Shown here: positions 23,719 to 31,899 of the stretch, piece by piece | Layout: the number at the start of each line of letters is the position of its first letter | Numbering within the stretch: the stretch's first letter is position 1 | NCBI RefSeq assembly: GCF_900605495.1 | Contig: NZ_LR027603.1 | Location: 124,001-188,000 of the forward strand | DNA from: Bacilliculturomica massiliensis | Lineage (GTDB): Bacteria; Bacillota; Clostridia; Peptostreptococcales; Anaerovoracaceae | DNA: 64,000 bases | Direction of reading: 5' to 3' | The notes under the pieces: generated by a model | Database searches by the model: none | What the model was told of the DNA's origin: nothing | What the model saw: the letters and a program-made list of their open reading frames with translations, nothing else | Translations under genes and position numbers: made by a program

Positions 23719-26700
23719 TTGAAAAATAAGACGACCCAGACGCACAGCAGGCGTGCGGAGGAGGCGAAAGCCCTCGCCAGCCGTTTAATGCATATGCACT
23801 ACTGCGACGGCAACGCAGAAGGCGTGGCAGCTTTTTTCGCTCCCCAGTTCACGTGGTTCGGCGCCGGTGAAGAACAATATATCGCTGGCCAGGAGGCCGC
23901 CGCGGAGATGTTTCGCCGTTTTACCGGGGCTGTCCCGCCCTGCGAGATCCAGGATGAAGAGTATGACGTCACTGAGCCTGTGCCCGGTTTGTATGTGGTA
24001 TCCGGCCGTATGTGGATCTCCACGGCTCCCGGAGTGGAGATGTATCTGAAAGTACACCAGCGCGTTACCTTTGTACTGCAGGAGACGGACCAGGGGCTGC
24101 GGTGCTGCCACATCCACTGTTCCAATCCCTATCAGGAAATGGTGGGCGAGGAACTCTTTCCCGAAAAGATCGGCAGACAGTCCTACGACTTCGTGCAGGA
24201 ACGGCTTTCCGAATTGGAGGCCCAGACCATTCAGCAGAACCGTCAGCTGGATGTGATCATGGCGTCCATCGCCGGCGGTCTCAAGATCAGCAACGACGAC
24301 GACATGTACTCCTTCGTCTTTGTGAGCAGGGAAGCGGCCGCCCTGTTCGGCTATACGGTAGAGGAATTTATGACCGCTACCGGCGGCACCGCCGTGGGAA
24401 CCGTTTATCCTCCCGATCTGGAACAGGCCCTGTCCGACTGCGCCGAAGCCTTCCGGGACGGCGGTCTCACTTACTCTACCCGCTACCGTGTGCGCTGCAA
24501 AGACGGCAGTCTCAAATGGATCATCGACAGCGGCAAAAAGGCGCGGGACGCCGAAGGAAACTGGATGGTCAACAGTCTCTACCTGGACATTACGCGGGCT
24601 GAGGAGGACGCGCAGCGTCTGCGGGAACAGACACAGCTGCTGGCAAGCATCTACGCCACCGTCCCCTGCGGGATCATCCGATTTATACGGCGCAGAGACG
24701 GATCCTACGATCTGATCTCTCTGAACCGGGCGGCCCTTTCTCTTCTGGGCTACGAAAGCAGGGAAGAAGGCCTGCAGGACTGGCACAGCGGCGTCCTGGG
24801 CAGCGCGCTGGAAGAAGATCAGGCCATGCTGCGGCAGACCTACCAGCTGCTACAAAACGTGGGAGACCGGGAGGACCGGGAATACCGCGCCCGTTGGCGT
24901 GACGGTTCCCTTCACTGGCTGGAGAGTTCCAACATGATCGTGGACGTGACTCCAGACGGGGAAGCGGTCATACAGCGCACGCTGCTGGACATTACGCCCC
25001 GCAAGACGCTGCAGCGTCAGCTGGAACAGGAACAGGAAATGTATCGGGTGGCCATGGAGTCCAGTTCCGACACCATGTTTGAATACATGCCGGCCACCGA
25101 TCTGTTTATCAGCTACGAGCCCAAAGGCGGCGGTCAGGGCGTTACGCGCCGGGAGCTCCCCAATTATTCCCAGCTGCTGAAAGACAAGGCATTTATACAT
25201 CCGGAGGACGCGCCCATGGCGGTGGACAACATCTGCAACGGGCGCGCGGAGATGTTTGAGGTGCGCGTGGTCACCCCCGACACCGCGCCGGGAGACTACC
25301 GCTGGCATCGGATCAGCAGCCGGCTCATTACCCGCGACGGCGAGCCGGAACGTGTGGTGGGAACCATCCGCAACATCCACACCATGAAAGAGGCGCTTTC
25401 GGAAAACACCGAACGTCTGCACATGAGTCAGTCGGCTCTGCAGGCGATCAGCGGCGTCTACATCAGCATCGTCTACGTAAACCTCACTGCCGATCAATAC
25501 TATGCCGTGCGTCTTCCGCAGACGGGAGACGCTCTGTCCATCCCCCGCACCGGCAGTTTTACCACGGATCTGTGCGGCGGGCTGCTCACCCACGTGGACG
25601 AAGGCGACCGGAGACGGATCGCCGATGTATGCGACCGGTCCAGACTTCTGCAGCAGTTCTCCCAGATCAGCGGTCACACGGAGATCGAATTTCGTCAGCA
25701 CGTTTCCGACGACTCCAGAGCCCCGTGGATACGTCTGGAGATCCATCCCGTCACCATTGACGGCGCCGATATGAAAACAGCCATCGTCACGCTCCGCAAT
25801 GTGAGCGATGAAAAACAGCGGGAGCTGGAGCGTCAGGCCGAAGACAGAGCGGCGAAGCAGGCCCTTGAAGAAGCATACGAGGGCGCCCGGCAGGCCAACC
25901 TGGCCAAATCTGAGTTTTTGTCCAGAATGAGTCACGACATCCGGACGCCGATGAACGCCATTCTGGGTATGACGGCCATCGCGGAAAAACAGCCGGACGA
26001 CAGAGAAAAACTGCTGGACTGCCTGGCAAAGATCCGCGTATCCGGCGACCATCTGCTGGGTCTCATCAACGAGGTCCTGGACATGTCCAAAATAGAGTCG
26101 GGCAGCATCGCTCTCAGTGAAAACACCTTCCTGCTCAGCGAGACCCTTGAGACCGTCACACAGATCATCCGGCCGGATACCCAACGCAAGGGACAGGAGC
26201 TGTCTCTGCGTTCCGATCTGAAAAACGACACGGTCTTCGGCGACTCCATGCGCGTCCAGCAGATCCTGCTGAATCTGTTGTCCAACGCTGTGAAATACAC
26301 CGAAGACGGCGGCCACATCGCCCTGAAGGCGGAGCAGAGGCCCTCCGGCCGCAGCGGGATCGGCTGTTTTGAGTTCACCGTACAGGACGACGGCATCGGT
26401 ATCGCTCCTGAGTTTATCAATAAGCTGTTCCTGCCTTTCGAAAGGGCGGAGGATCCCCGGGTGAGTTCTGTACAGGGTACGGGACTGGGGCTGCCCATCA
26501 CCCGCAATCTTGTGCAGATGATGAACGGCACCATTCAGGTGGAAAGTCAGCCCGGCCGCGGCACCTGCTTTGTGGTGACTCTGTTCCTGAAGCTGGCGGA
26601 TAAGGACGCTCCTGTCACCCCGCACCCGGCGGAAGAACCGGAGGAACAGTCAGCCTTTAAACCGGGCACAAGGCTCCTTCTGGTGGAAGACAACGAACTC

Positions 26701-27054
26701 AACCGGGAGATCGCGAAAGAGCTTTTAGGCATGGCCGGACTGGAGTCGGTCTGCGCCGCCGACGGCAGGCAGGCGGTGGATCTCTTCACCGCCAATCCGC
26801 CGGGCACCTTCGCGCTCATCCTCATGGATATCCAGATGCCGGTGATGGACGGATATGAAGCTTCACGGGCTATCCGCAGATTGGCGGAGACCGGGGACCG
26901 GCCCGACGCCGGGGCGATCCCCATCATCGCGCTCACAGCCAACGCCTTTGCCGACGATGTATACCAGGCCCGGCAGGCAGGTATGAACGAGCACATTTCC
27001 AAGCCGCTGGACGTGGATCAGCTGCTGAAGATCCTCCGCCGCTGGATCGGCTGA
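23719..27054 (+). CDS. SnoaL/PAS hybrid sensor histidine kinase with receiver domain
   Basis: A 1111-aa cytosolic hybrid kinase (TTG start, AAAGG upstream) with no membrane helices. In order: an NTF2/SnoaL-like domain (residues about 12-140, HYCDGNAEGVAAFFAPQFTW); three PAS domains (about 170-295, 305-430, 435-560); a fourth PAS-like module (about 570-695); a coiled coil; HisKA with His739 in FLSRMSHDIRTPMNAILGM; an HATPase with N and G boxes (LLNLLSNAVKYTEDGG, DDGIGIAPEF, GTGLGLPI); and a C-terminal receiver with Asp1037 (ILMDIQMPVMDG) and Lys1095. An output regulator is not encoded nearby. The SnoaL input domain suggests binding of a small hydrophobic ligand. Confidence 0.92.
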   Translation: MKNKTTQTHSRRAEEAKALASRLMHMHYCDGNAEGVAAFFAPQFTWFGAGEEQYIAGQEAAAEMFRRFTGAVPPCEIQDEEYDVTEPVPGLYVVSGRMWISTAPGVEMYLKVHQRVTFVLQETDQGLRCCHIHCSNPYQEMVGEELFPEKIGRQSYDFVQERLSELEAQTIQQNRQLDVIMASIAGGLKISNDDDMYSFVFVSREAAALFGYTVEEFMTATGGTAVGTVYPPDLEQALSDCAEAFRDGGLTYSTRYRVRCKDGSLKWIIDSGKKARDAEGNWMVNSLYLDITRAEEDAQRLREQTQLLASIYATVPCGIIRFIRRRDGSYDLISLNRAALSLLGYESREEGLQDWHSGVLGSALEEDQAMLRQTYQLLQNVGDREDREYRARWRDGSLHWLESSNMIVDVTPDGEAVIQRTLLDITPRKTLQRQLEQEQEMYRVAMESSSDTMFEYMPATDLFISYEPKGGGQGVTRRELPNYSQLLKDKAFIHPEDAPMAVDNICNGRAEMFEVRVVTPDTAPGDYRWHRISSRLITRDGEPERVVGTIRNIHTMKEALSENTERLHMSQSALQAISGVYISIVYVNLTADQYYAVRLPQTGDALSIPRTGSFTTDLCGGLLTHVDEGDRRRIADVCDRSRLLQQFSQISGHTEIEFRQHVSDDSRAPWIRLEIHPVTIDGADMKTAIVTLRNVSDEKQRELERQAEDRAAKQALEEAYEGARQANLAKSEFLSRMSHDIRTPMNAILGMTAIAEKQPDDREKLLDCLAKIRVSGDHLLGLINEVLDMSKIESGSIALSENTFLLSETLETVTQIIRPDTQRKGQELSLRSDLKNDTVFGDSMRVQQILLNLLSNAVKYTEDGGHIALKAEQRPSGRSGIGCFEFTVQDDGIGIAPEFINKLFLPFERAEDPRVSSVQGTGLGLPITRNLVQMMNGTIQVESQPGRGTCFVVTLFLKLADKDAPVTPHPAEEPEEQSAFKPGTRLLLVEDNELNREIAKELLGMAGLESVCAADGRQAVDLFTANPPGTFALILMDIQMPVMDGYEASRAIRRLAETGDRPDAGAIPIIALTANAFADDVYQARQAGMNEHISKPLDVDQLLKILRRWIG

Positions 27055-27181
27055 CATGCCTTGACCGATCAAACCCAAGGGCTGCCGGACCTGCTCTGAT
27101 GCCCGCTGTGCGGTCTGCCGCCGCAGAGTCTCATCGCCGTACCGCAGACGGCGCCGCGTCCGCGGAGAAAGGAAAAACAAT

Positions 27182-28279
27182 ATGGATCATTATATACTAG
27201 CCATCAATCCCGGATCCACATCCACAAAGATCGCCGTCTATAAGAACGAAGATGAGCTCTTTGCGGAATCCATCGACCACAGCAACGAGGATCTGGCCCG
27301 CTGCAGGGGATTGAGAGATCAGTTTGAAATGCGCAGAGCTCTGGTCTTTCAAGCGTTGGAAAAACACGATTTCGACAAAAGCAGGCTTTCCGCCGCCGTG
27401 GGCCGCGGCGGTCAGCTGCCGCCGGTCAAAGCCGGCGGCTACGGCGTGAACGAAGCCATGAAGCGGCGCATCATTCAGGGCCCTATCATCGATCACGCCT
27501 CGAATCTGGGCGCACTGCTGGCCGCCGCCGTGGCGGAGCCCCAACACATCCCCGCCTATATCTACGACGCCGTGTCCTCCGATGAGCTGAAGGAAGTGGC
27601 CAAGGTGACCGGCATCCCGGAGATCGTTCGCCAGAGCTTCTGCCACGTGCTGAACAGCAAAGCCACCGCCCGCAAAGTGGCGGCTCAGATGGGCGGCCGC
27701 TATGAAGACATGAATTTTGTGGTAGCTCACCTGGGCGGCGGAATCTCCATCAGCGCCCACGAAAAGGGAAAGATCGTAGACGTGATCACGGACGACGCCG
27801 GTCCCTTTTCTCCGGAGCGTTCCGGCAGCGTACCCATCTTGTATATCGTGGATATGTGTTACAGCGGCGAGTACAGCAAAAAGGATCTGATGAAAAAACT
27901 GCGGGGCATGGGCGGCCTTAAGGCCTATCTGGGCACCCACGACTGCCGCCGGATCGAGGCCATGATCCAAGGCGGCGATGAGAAGGCCAAGCTGCTTTAT
28001 CAGGCTCAGGCCTATCAGATCTCCAAGGGGATCGGCGAGCTCTCCCCCACCATCGACGGAACGATCGACGCAGTCATCCTCACCGGTGGTATGGCTTACT
28101 CGGACATGCTCACGGATATGGTTTCTAAACGAGTGAGCTTTATCGCCCCCGTGGTGGTATACCCCGGCGAAAACGAGTTGGAGTCGCTGGCCTACGGAGC
28201 TCTGCGGATCCTTCGGGGTCAGGAACCCTGCAACGAATACGTGGATAACTATCAGGAAAAAGAAGAACTGTTTATCTAG
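27182..28279 (+). CDS. buk: Butyrate kinase
   Basis: A 365-aa acetokinase-family enzyme (ASKHA fold). It starts LAINPGSTSTKIAVYKN, has FVVAHLGGGISISAHEKGK and ends VILTGGMAYSDMLTDMV with GENELESLAYGALRIL, as in Buk. It interconverts butyryl phosphate + ADP and butyrate + ATP in fermentation or branched-chain acid metabolism. GAAAGGA precedes ATG 27182. No phosphotransbutyrylase gene is adjacent. The preceding 127 bp holds no clear terminator after the kinase gene. Confidence 0.95.
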   Translation: MDHYILAINPGSTSTKIAVYKNEDELFAESIDHSNEDLARCRGLRDQFEMRRALVFQALEKHDFDKSRLSAAVGRGGQLPPVKAGGYGVNEAMKRRIIQGPIIDHASNLGALLAAAVAEPQHIPAYIYDAVSSDELKEVAKVTGIPEIVRQSFCHVLNSKATARKVAAQMGGRYEDMNFVVAHLGGGISISAHEKGKIVDVITDDAGPFSPERSGSVPILYIVDMCYSGEYSKKDLMKKLRGMGGLKAYLGTHDCRRIEAMIQGGDEKAKLLYQAQAYQISKGIGELSPTIDGTIDAVILTGGMAYSDMLTDMVSKRVSFIAPVVVYPGENELESLAYGALRILRGQEPCNEYVDNYQEKEELFI

Positions 28280-28323
28280 GCGGAAGACCGCCCCGCCCCT
28301 GCGTTTCTGGCGTAATTTAATGA

Positions 28324-28352
28324 TTGCGCTTCGGAAATAAAACAAATATAAT
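28324..28352 (+). promoter_or_regulatory. Promoter of the ferritin gene
   Basis: TTGCGC (28324-28329) and TATAAT (28347-28352) are spaced 17 bp in an AT-rich leader. Confidence 0.6.
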
Positions 28353-28485
28353 AATTTGTGTGACGCCCGAAACGGCGCGTCATCCGGACTGACCGCGATC
28401 CGGGATCGTATGAGGTCCGGATCTGAGATCATGGGATCATCAGAAAAAAATGAACGGATCAGAGGAAAGGAGAAAGAAAAAGAAA

Positions 28486-28998
28486 ATGTTCGATCAGAAA
28501 GTAGCAGAGCTGCTGAATACGCAGATCAATAAAGAATTTTACTCGGCCTACCTGTACCTTCACTTTTCCAACTTCTATGCGGAACAGGGACTGAGCGGCT
28601 TCGCAAATTGGTATATGATCCAGGCTCAGGAGGAGCGGGATCATGCCATGCTGTTCGTCCGGTACATGCAGAACAACGACCTGAAGGTGACCTTCGAAGC
28701 CATCGACAGGCCGGACGCGGACCTGAAAGACAATATGGATCCCCTGAAGGCGGGACTGGTCCACGAACAGTACGTCACAGGGCTGATCAACGCCATCTAC
28801 GAAGCGGCCTCCGACGCCAAGGACTTCCGCACACTGCAGTTCCTGGACTGGTTTGTGAAAGAGCAGGGCGAGGAGGAGACCAACGCCTCGGACCTGATCA
28901 AAAAGATGGAACTTTTCGGTACCGACGCCAAGGGCCTGTATATGCTGGATCAGGAGCTGGGCGGCCGGGTCTATGCCGCGCCGTCGCTGACGCTGTAA
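28486..28998 (+). CDS. Ferritin (non-haem iron storage)
   Basis: A 170-aa four-helix bundle protein. Ferroxidase-site residues are visible: Glu in NKEFYSAYLYLHFSNF, the E-x-x-H of AQEERDHAMLF, and EEETNASDLI later. Bacterial ferritins of the FtnA type take up Fe(II), oxidise it and store it in a 24-mer shell, protecting anaerobes from air exposure. ATG 28486 is chosen over 28450 because the extra residues would be MNGSEERRKKKK and the site AAGGAG lies between the two. A strong terminator follows. Confidence 0.95.
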   Translation: MFDQKVAELLNTQINKEFYSAYLYLHFSNFYAEQGLSGFANWYMIQAQEERDHAMLFVRYMQNNDLKVTFEAIDRPDADLKDNMDPLKAGLVHEQYVTGLINAIYEAASDAKDFRTLQFLDWFVKEQGEEETNASDLIKKMELFGTDAKGLYMLDQELGGRVYAAPSLTL

Positions 28999-29031
28999 TA
29001 CACGCGTCCCCCACGTCTCATAAAAATACGG

Positions 29032-29073
29032 AAATGCCGGACGGCGGTATACTGTGCCGCTCCGGCATTTTTA
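29032..29073 (+). terminator. Terminator after ferritin
   Basis: AAATGCCGGA (29032-29041) pairs perfectly with TCCGGCATTT (29061-29070), with an inner GGC/GCC pair, followed by TTT. Confidence 0.85.
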
Positions 29074-29116
29074 TATAGCAAAATTTCCTGATACTGCAGA
29101 ACGGAGGTTTGATCAC

Positions 29117-29935
29117 ATGCAGAATTCCAAAATACAGCTTCGCTATCTGGCCAACTGCGGCGTGCTGGCAGACTGCGGCGGCGGCCGCATCCTCATAGAC
29201 GCTCTGGCCTCGGACGATTCCTGTTTCGACCGCATACCGCCCACTGCGGAACGGATGCTTCTGGACGGCTGTCCCCCATACGACAGGATCGCCCTGCTGC
29301 TGTACACCCACCTGCACTTCGATCATTTTGATCTGGATAAATCCGTGGAATTTATGGAAAACCATCCGGAGACCATCCTGATGCTTCCCTCCGAAGCAGA
29401 GCGTCTGATCCCCGGCACGATCCGCGGCAGAACGGTCTTTATGGACGGCGGCGACGGGGCTCTCCACACATATACGCGGGGCTCCTTTACCGTGGACTAT
29501 CTGCTGACGAAGCACATCACCTTCTCCTGCCCGGGGCATTACTGTATTCGCCTGACCTGCGGGAATACGGAGCTGATCTTTACGGCAGATATGGATTTTG
29601 CCCAGCTTCCGTTCGCGGCGGAGCGATTGGGCCTGTCAGGCGGACCAGGGCCTGGGGTAAATACCGGCGCTCCTCCGCGCTCCCGTTTCCTTTTCTTCAA
29701 CCCCATCCTGCTGGGCCGTGAAGAATGGGTGAGAGAGGCCGCCTGCTGGGGCGCCCATGGGATCTATATCTACCACATTCCCGCCCAGGTCATCGACGAA
29801 CACGGCTATCGGAAACTGGCGCTGCGGCGTTTCGAAAGATATCGAGACGTCCTTCCAGGTCTGAAACTGCTTCTGGATCCCATGGAAAATGTGGAACTAT
29901 GCAGCGGGACAGAGCGCGATTTTACACAAAATTAA
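29117..29935 (+). CDS. MBL-fold metallo-hydrolase
   Basis: A 272-aa protein with the metallo-beta-lactamase motif HLHFDHFD at residues about 66-73, an early GRILIDAL strand, the later Asp ligand in LIFTADMDF, and a His near HIPAQVID. ATG 29117 has ACGGAGG 9 nt upstream, while the longer frame from 29054 would start inside the ferritin terminator. The substrate is unknown; relatives are often annotated as UlaG/lactonase-like hydrolases. It is followed by an unrelated membrane protein on the same strand. Confidence 0.85.
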   Translation: MQNSKIQLRYLANCGVLADCGGGRILIDALASDDSCFDRIPPTAERMLLDGCPPYDRIALLLYTHLHFDHFDLDKSVEFMENHPETILMLPSEAERLIPGTIRGRTVFMDGGDGALHTYTRGSFTVDYLLTKHITFSCPGHYCIRLTCGNTELIFTADMDFAQLPFAAERLGLSGGPGPGVNTGAPPRSRFLFFNPILLGREEWVREAACWGAHGIYIYHIPAQVIDEHGYRKLALRRFERYRDVLPGLKLLLDPMENVELCSGTERDFTQN

Positions 29936-30014
29936 CAATAAGAAAACCCTCCTTTAATACGCAGATCTTATGATGAAACAGTCAGGGGATCTCATGGTGA
30001 TCAAGGAGGGTGCG

Positions 30015-30725
30015 ATGGAACTCAGGACCAGATTACATAAAAAAACAGCGGCCCAGTTGGTTTTACTGTCGGCGCTGCCATTTTACATTTTAATTCTCGT
30101 CACGATCTACAGGAACCAGCTCTCGGGGCACGGGTCCCACGGAAATATGGTCTTAGCTGTATTCACCGTGATCTTCGGCGGGCTTTTCTTCGCCTTTCTT
30201 CTCGGAGCCGCCCTTGTACGGCCGGCCTGGATGGTACTTACCGGCAGCCGCTATCAGGGGATGGAATGGGTGGAACGCTATTTCAGCGACAGGGAGCTGG
30301 AAGCTCTGCTGAGAGACGAACACTTTCATCCTGTGAACGGCCGGCTCTCCCAGTCGGAAAAATGGATCCGCATCGACGGGATCTTCGTCCCCAGGAATAT
30401 GATCGCAGACTGGCAGACCGTGACCGCGCTTCCCAACGGGGACGGCTGGGCAAGGGAGATCCGGCTGCTGCTCACAGACGGCCGCGCCTGTACGCTGACA
30501 GAGAGCGGGGACGGTCCTGTCTCCGCCTGCGCCAGTGGGCTGATGCGGGCCGTGCGGCCCCTGCGGCCCGGTCTTCTCCGCCGTTTAAATGACGCTGAGC
30601 TTCAGGCTGCGCGCCGCAGCCTGAAGCAGGAATTTCTGGCGGATCTTGAATCGGACCGTCATTTTCTCTTTGACCGCCCTCTGCCGCTCACAGTCCCCGG
30701 CCCGGAAGCCGGCGTCTCATCCTAG
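30015..30725 (+). CDS. Membrane protein of unknown function
   Basis: A 236-aa protein. ATG 30015 follows AAGGAGGG; earlier in-frame ATGs at 29970-29973 lack a site. Two helices (residues 10-30 and about 42-68, VFTVIFGGLFFAFLLGAALV) are followed by a soluble domain of about 165 aa with short beta-like strands (WIRIDGIFVPRN, EIRLLLTDGRACTLT). The strands recall a PH-like fold, which is a guess. Its stop overlaps the stop of the minus-strand NifX-like gene by 4 bases. No function is known. Confidence 0.65.
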   Translation: MELRTRLHKKTAAQLVLLSALPFYILILVTIYRNQLSGHGSHGNMVLAVFTVIFGGLFFAFLLGAALVRPAWMVLTGSRYQGMEWVERYFSDRELEALLRDEHFHPVNGRLSQSEKWIRIDGIFVPRNMIADWQTVTALPNGDGWAREIRLLLTDGRACTLTESGDGPVSACASGLMRAVRPLRPGLLRRLNDAELQAARRSLKQEFLADLESDRHFLFDRPLPLTVPGPEAGVSS

Positions 30726-31138
30726 TGATTTCCGCAGCCGTGATCTCCGCAGCTGTGTCCTTCCCCATGGCTGCCGCAGTCGTGGCCGTCTTCGTGACCG
30801 TGGCCGTGGTGGCTGCACATGGTGTCGGGGTCGTAGGCCAGCGTGCCGCCGATCAGGGCCTCCACCTGCTCATCGGCGCTGCCGGAAGCTCCGGGATAAA
30901 GATCGATCCCCGCTTCAGCCAGGGCGGTCCTGGCTCCGCCGCCGATCCCTCCGCAGATGAGCGTATCCACGCCTTTTTCCTTCAAGAATCCTGCCAGGGC
31001 GCCATGTCCGCTTCCGTTGGTATCGGCTACCTCCGAACCGGTGATCTTTCCGTCCTCCACGTCATAGATCTTAAACGCCTCCGTATGGCCGAAGTGCTGA
31101 AATACCTGTCCATTCTCGTACGTAACTGCAATTTTCAT
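30722..31138 (-). CDS. NifX/NifB-like (dinitrogenase Fe-Mo cofactor) protein with His-rich tail
   Basis: A 138-aa protein; ATG 31138 has GGAGG upstream and begins MKIAVTYENGQVFQHFGHTE, the classic start of the Nitro_FeMo-Co fold (NifX, NafY, MTH1175 type). The core ends near residue 105. The tail is a metal-binding run rich in His, Cys and Gly (HHGHGHEDGHDCGSHGEGHS and more). No nitrogenase genes are present, so a general metal or Fe-S cluster handling role is more likely. It forms an operon with the DUF134 gene 14 bp upstream. Confidence 0.88.
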   Translation of the reverse strand: MKIAVTYENGQVFQHFGHTEAFKIYDVEDGKITGSEVADTNGSGHGALAGFLKEKGVDTLICGGIGGGARTALAEAGIDLYPGASGSADEQVEALIGGTLAYDPDTMCSHHGHGHEDGHDCGSHGEGHSCGDHGCGNH

Positions 31139-31152
31139 GTTCCTGCCTCCAT

Positions 31153-31614
31153 TTACTCTTTTATTCTGTCCTCTGCCGGACACATTCCCGCTTTTCTGCG
31201 GCAATCGACGCCCGGCGGAACGTTTTTCTCTCCGCCGCCGCAGGTCCCGCAGCCGCTCCGACGGCCGCAGCTCTTTCTGCAGCAGCCCCCGGATTCAGAG
31301 CAGACCACATAGTCGCCGCCCCGGATCGACAACTGTCTCCCCTCTACGAGAGCGCAGGCCAGTTTTTGTCTGGCGTTGTTGTAGACAGCCTGGACCGTGG
31401 TCCTGGCCACGCCCATCTGCTCCGCGCACTCTTCCTGCGTGCAGTCCAGAAGGTCGATCAGTCGGATGGTCTCATATTCGTCCAGCGCCATGATCAGATC
31501 TTCCTGACCTGCGGCGTCGCCGCCTCCGCTCTTTTCCGTCTCCGGACCCAGCGGTCCAAAACGCCGGCTTCTGGGCAGCTCACATATTCTTCTGCATTTA
31601 CGGGGGCGTGCCAT
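31153..31614 (-). CDS. DUF134 family DNA-binding protein
   Basis: A 153-aa protein beginning MARPRKCRRICELPRSRRFG, the typical DUF134 start. It has a sigma-factor-like HTH (LDEYETIRLIDLLDCTQEECAEQMGVARTT, residues about 43-72) and a Cys-rich end (CCRKSCGRRSGCGTCGGG). DUF134 genes usually sit beside NifX-like genes, as here, and are thought to be metal-responsive regulators (inference). Its promoter lies at 31652-31680, inside direct repeats. Confidence 0.88.
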   Translation of the reverse strand: MARPRKCRRICELPRSRRFGPLGPETEKSGGGDAAGQEDLIMALDEYETIRLIDLLDCTQEECAEQMGVARTTVQAVYNNARQKLACALVEGRQLSIRGGDYVVCSESGGCCRKSCGRRSGCGTCGGGEKNVPPGVDCRRKAGMCPAEDRIKE

Positions 31615-31651
31615 ATGATCTTCTCCTTCTTATTTTCGACTTATGTCAATT

Positions 31652-31680
31652 ATATTATCCTCTTTTCTGTCATATGTCAA
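31652..31680 (-). promoter_or_regulatory. Promoter of the DUF134-NifX operon
   Basis: On the minus strand TTGACA (31680-31675) and TAATAT (31657-31652) are spaced 17 bp. The sequence TTGACAT occurs twice (plus-strand ATGTCAA at 31643-31649 and 31674-31680), a possible operator. Confidence 0.7.
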
Positions 31681-31899
31681 TAATAATTTAATTTTAACCT
31701 TCCAAAATACAGTGGCAAATTCCATAAAAATTTACGCCGTCGTTCTCTTTACGTGATATAATTAGAATATCTTTCATTGTATTTGATTTTTCATTGAAAT
31801 ATTACTTTAGAAAAACGCGCCGGAAAAACACCAAACGGCGCGGCGGGACCGGGAGACCGGTCTGCAGCTTGAAAGCAGCGATAAAAGAGGAGTAGAACA

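Noticed and set aside
24850-26625. A 591-codon open frame on the minus strand inside the hybrid kinase gene
   Set aside because: It is the mirror of the strongly domain-rich plus-strand kinase; its translation has no family motif and no RBS.
27197-28432. A 411-codon minus-strand frame opposite buk
   Set aside because: The butyrate kinase frame is unmistakable; the mirror has no motif.
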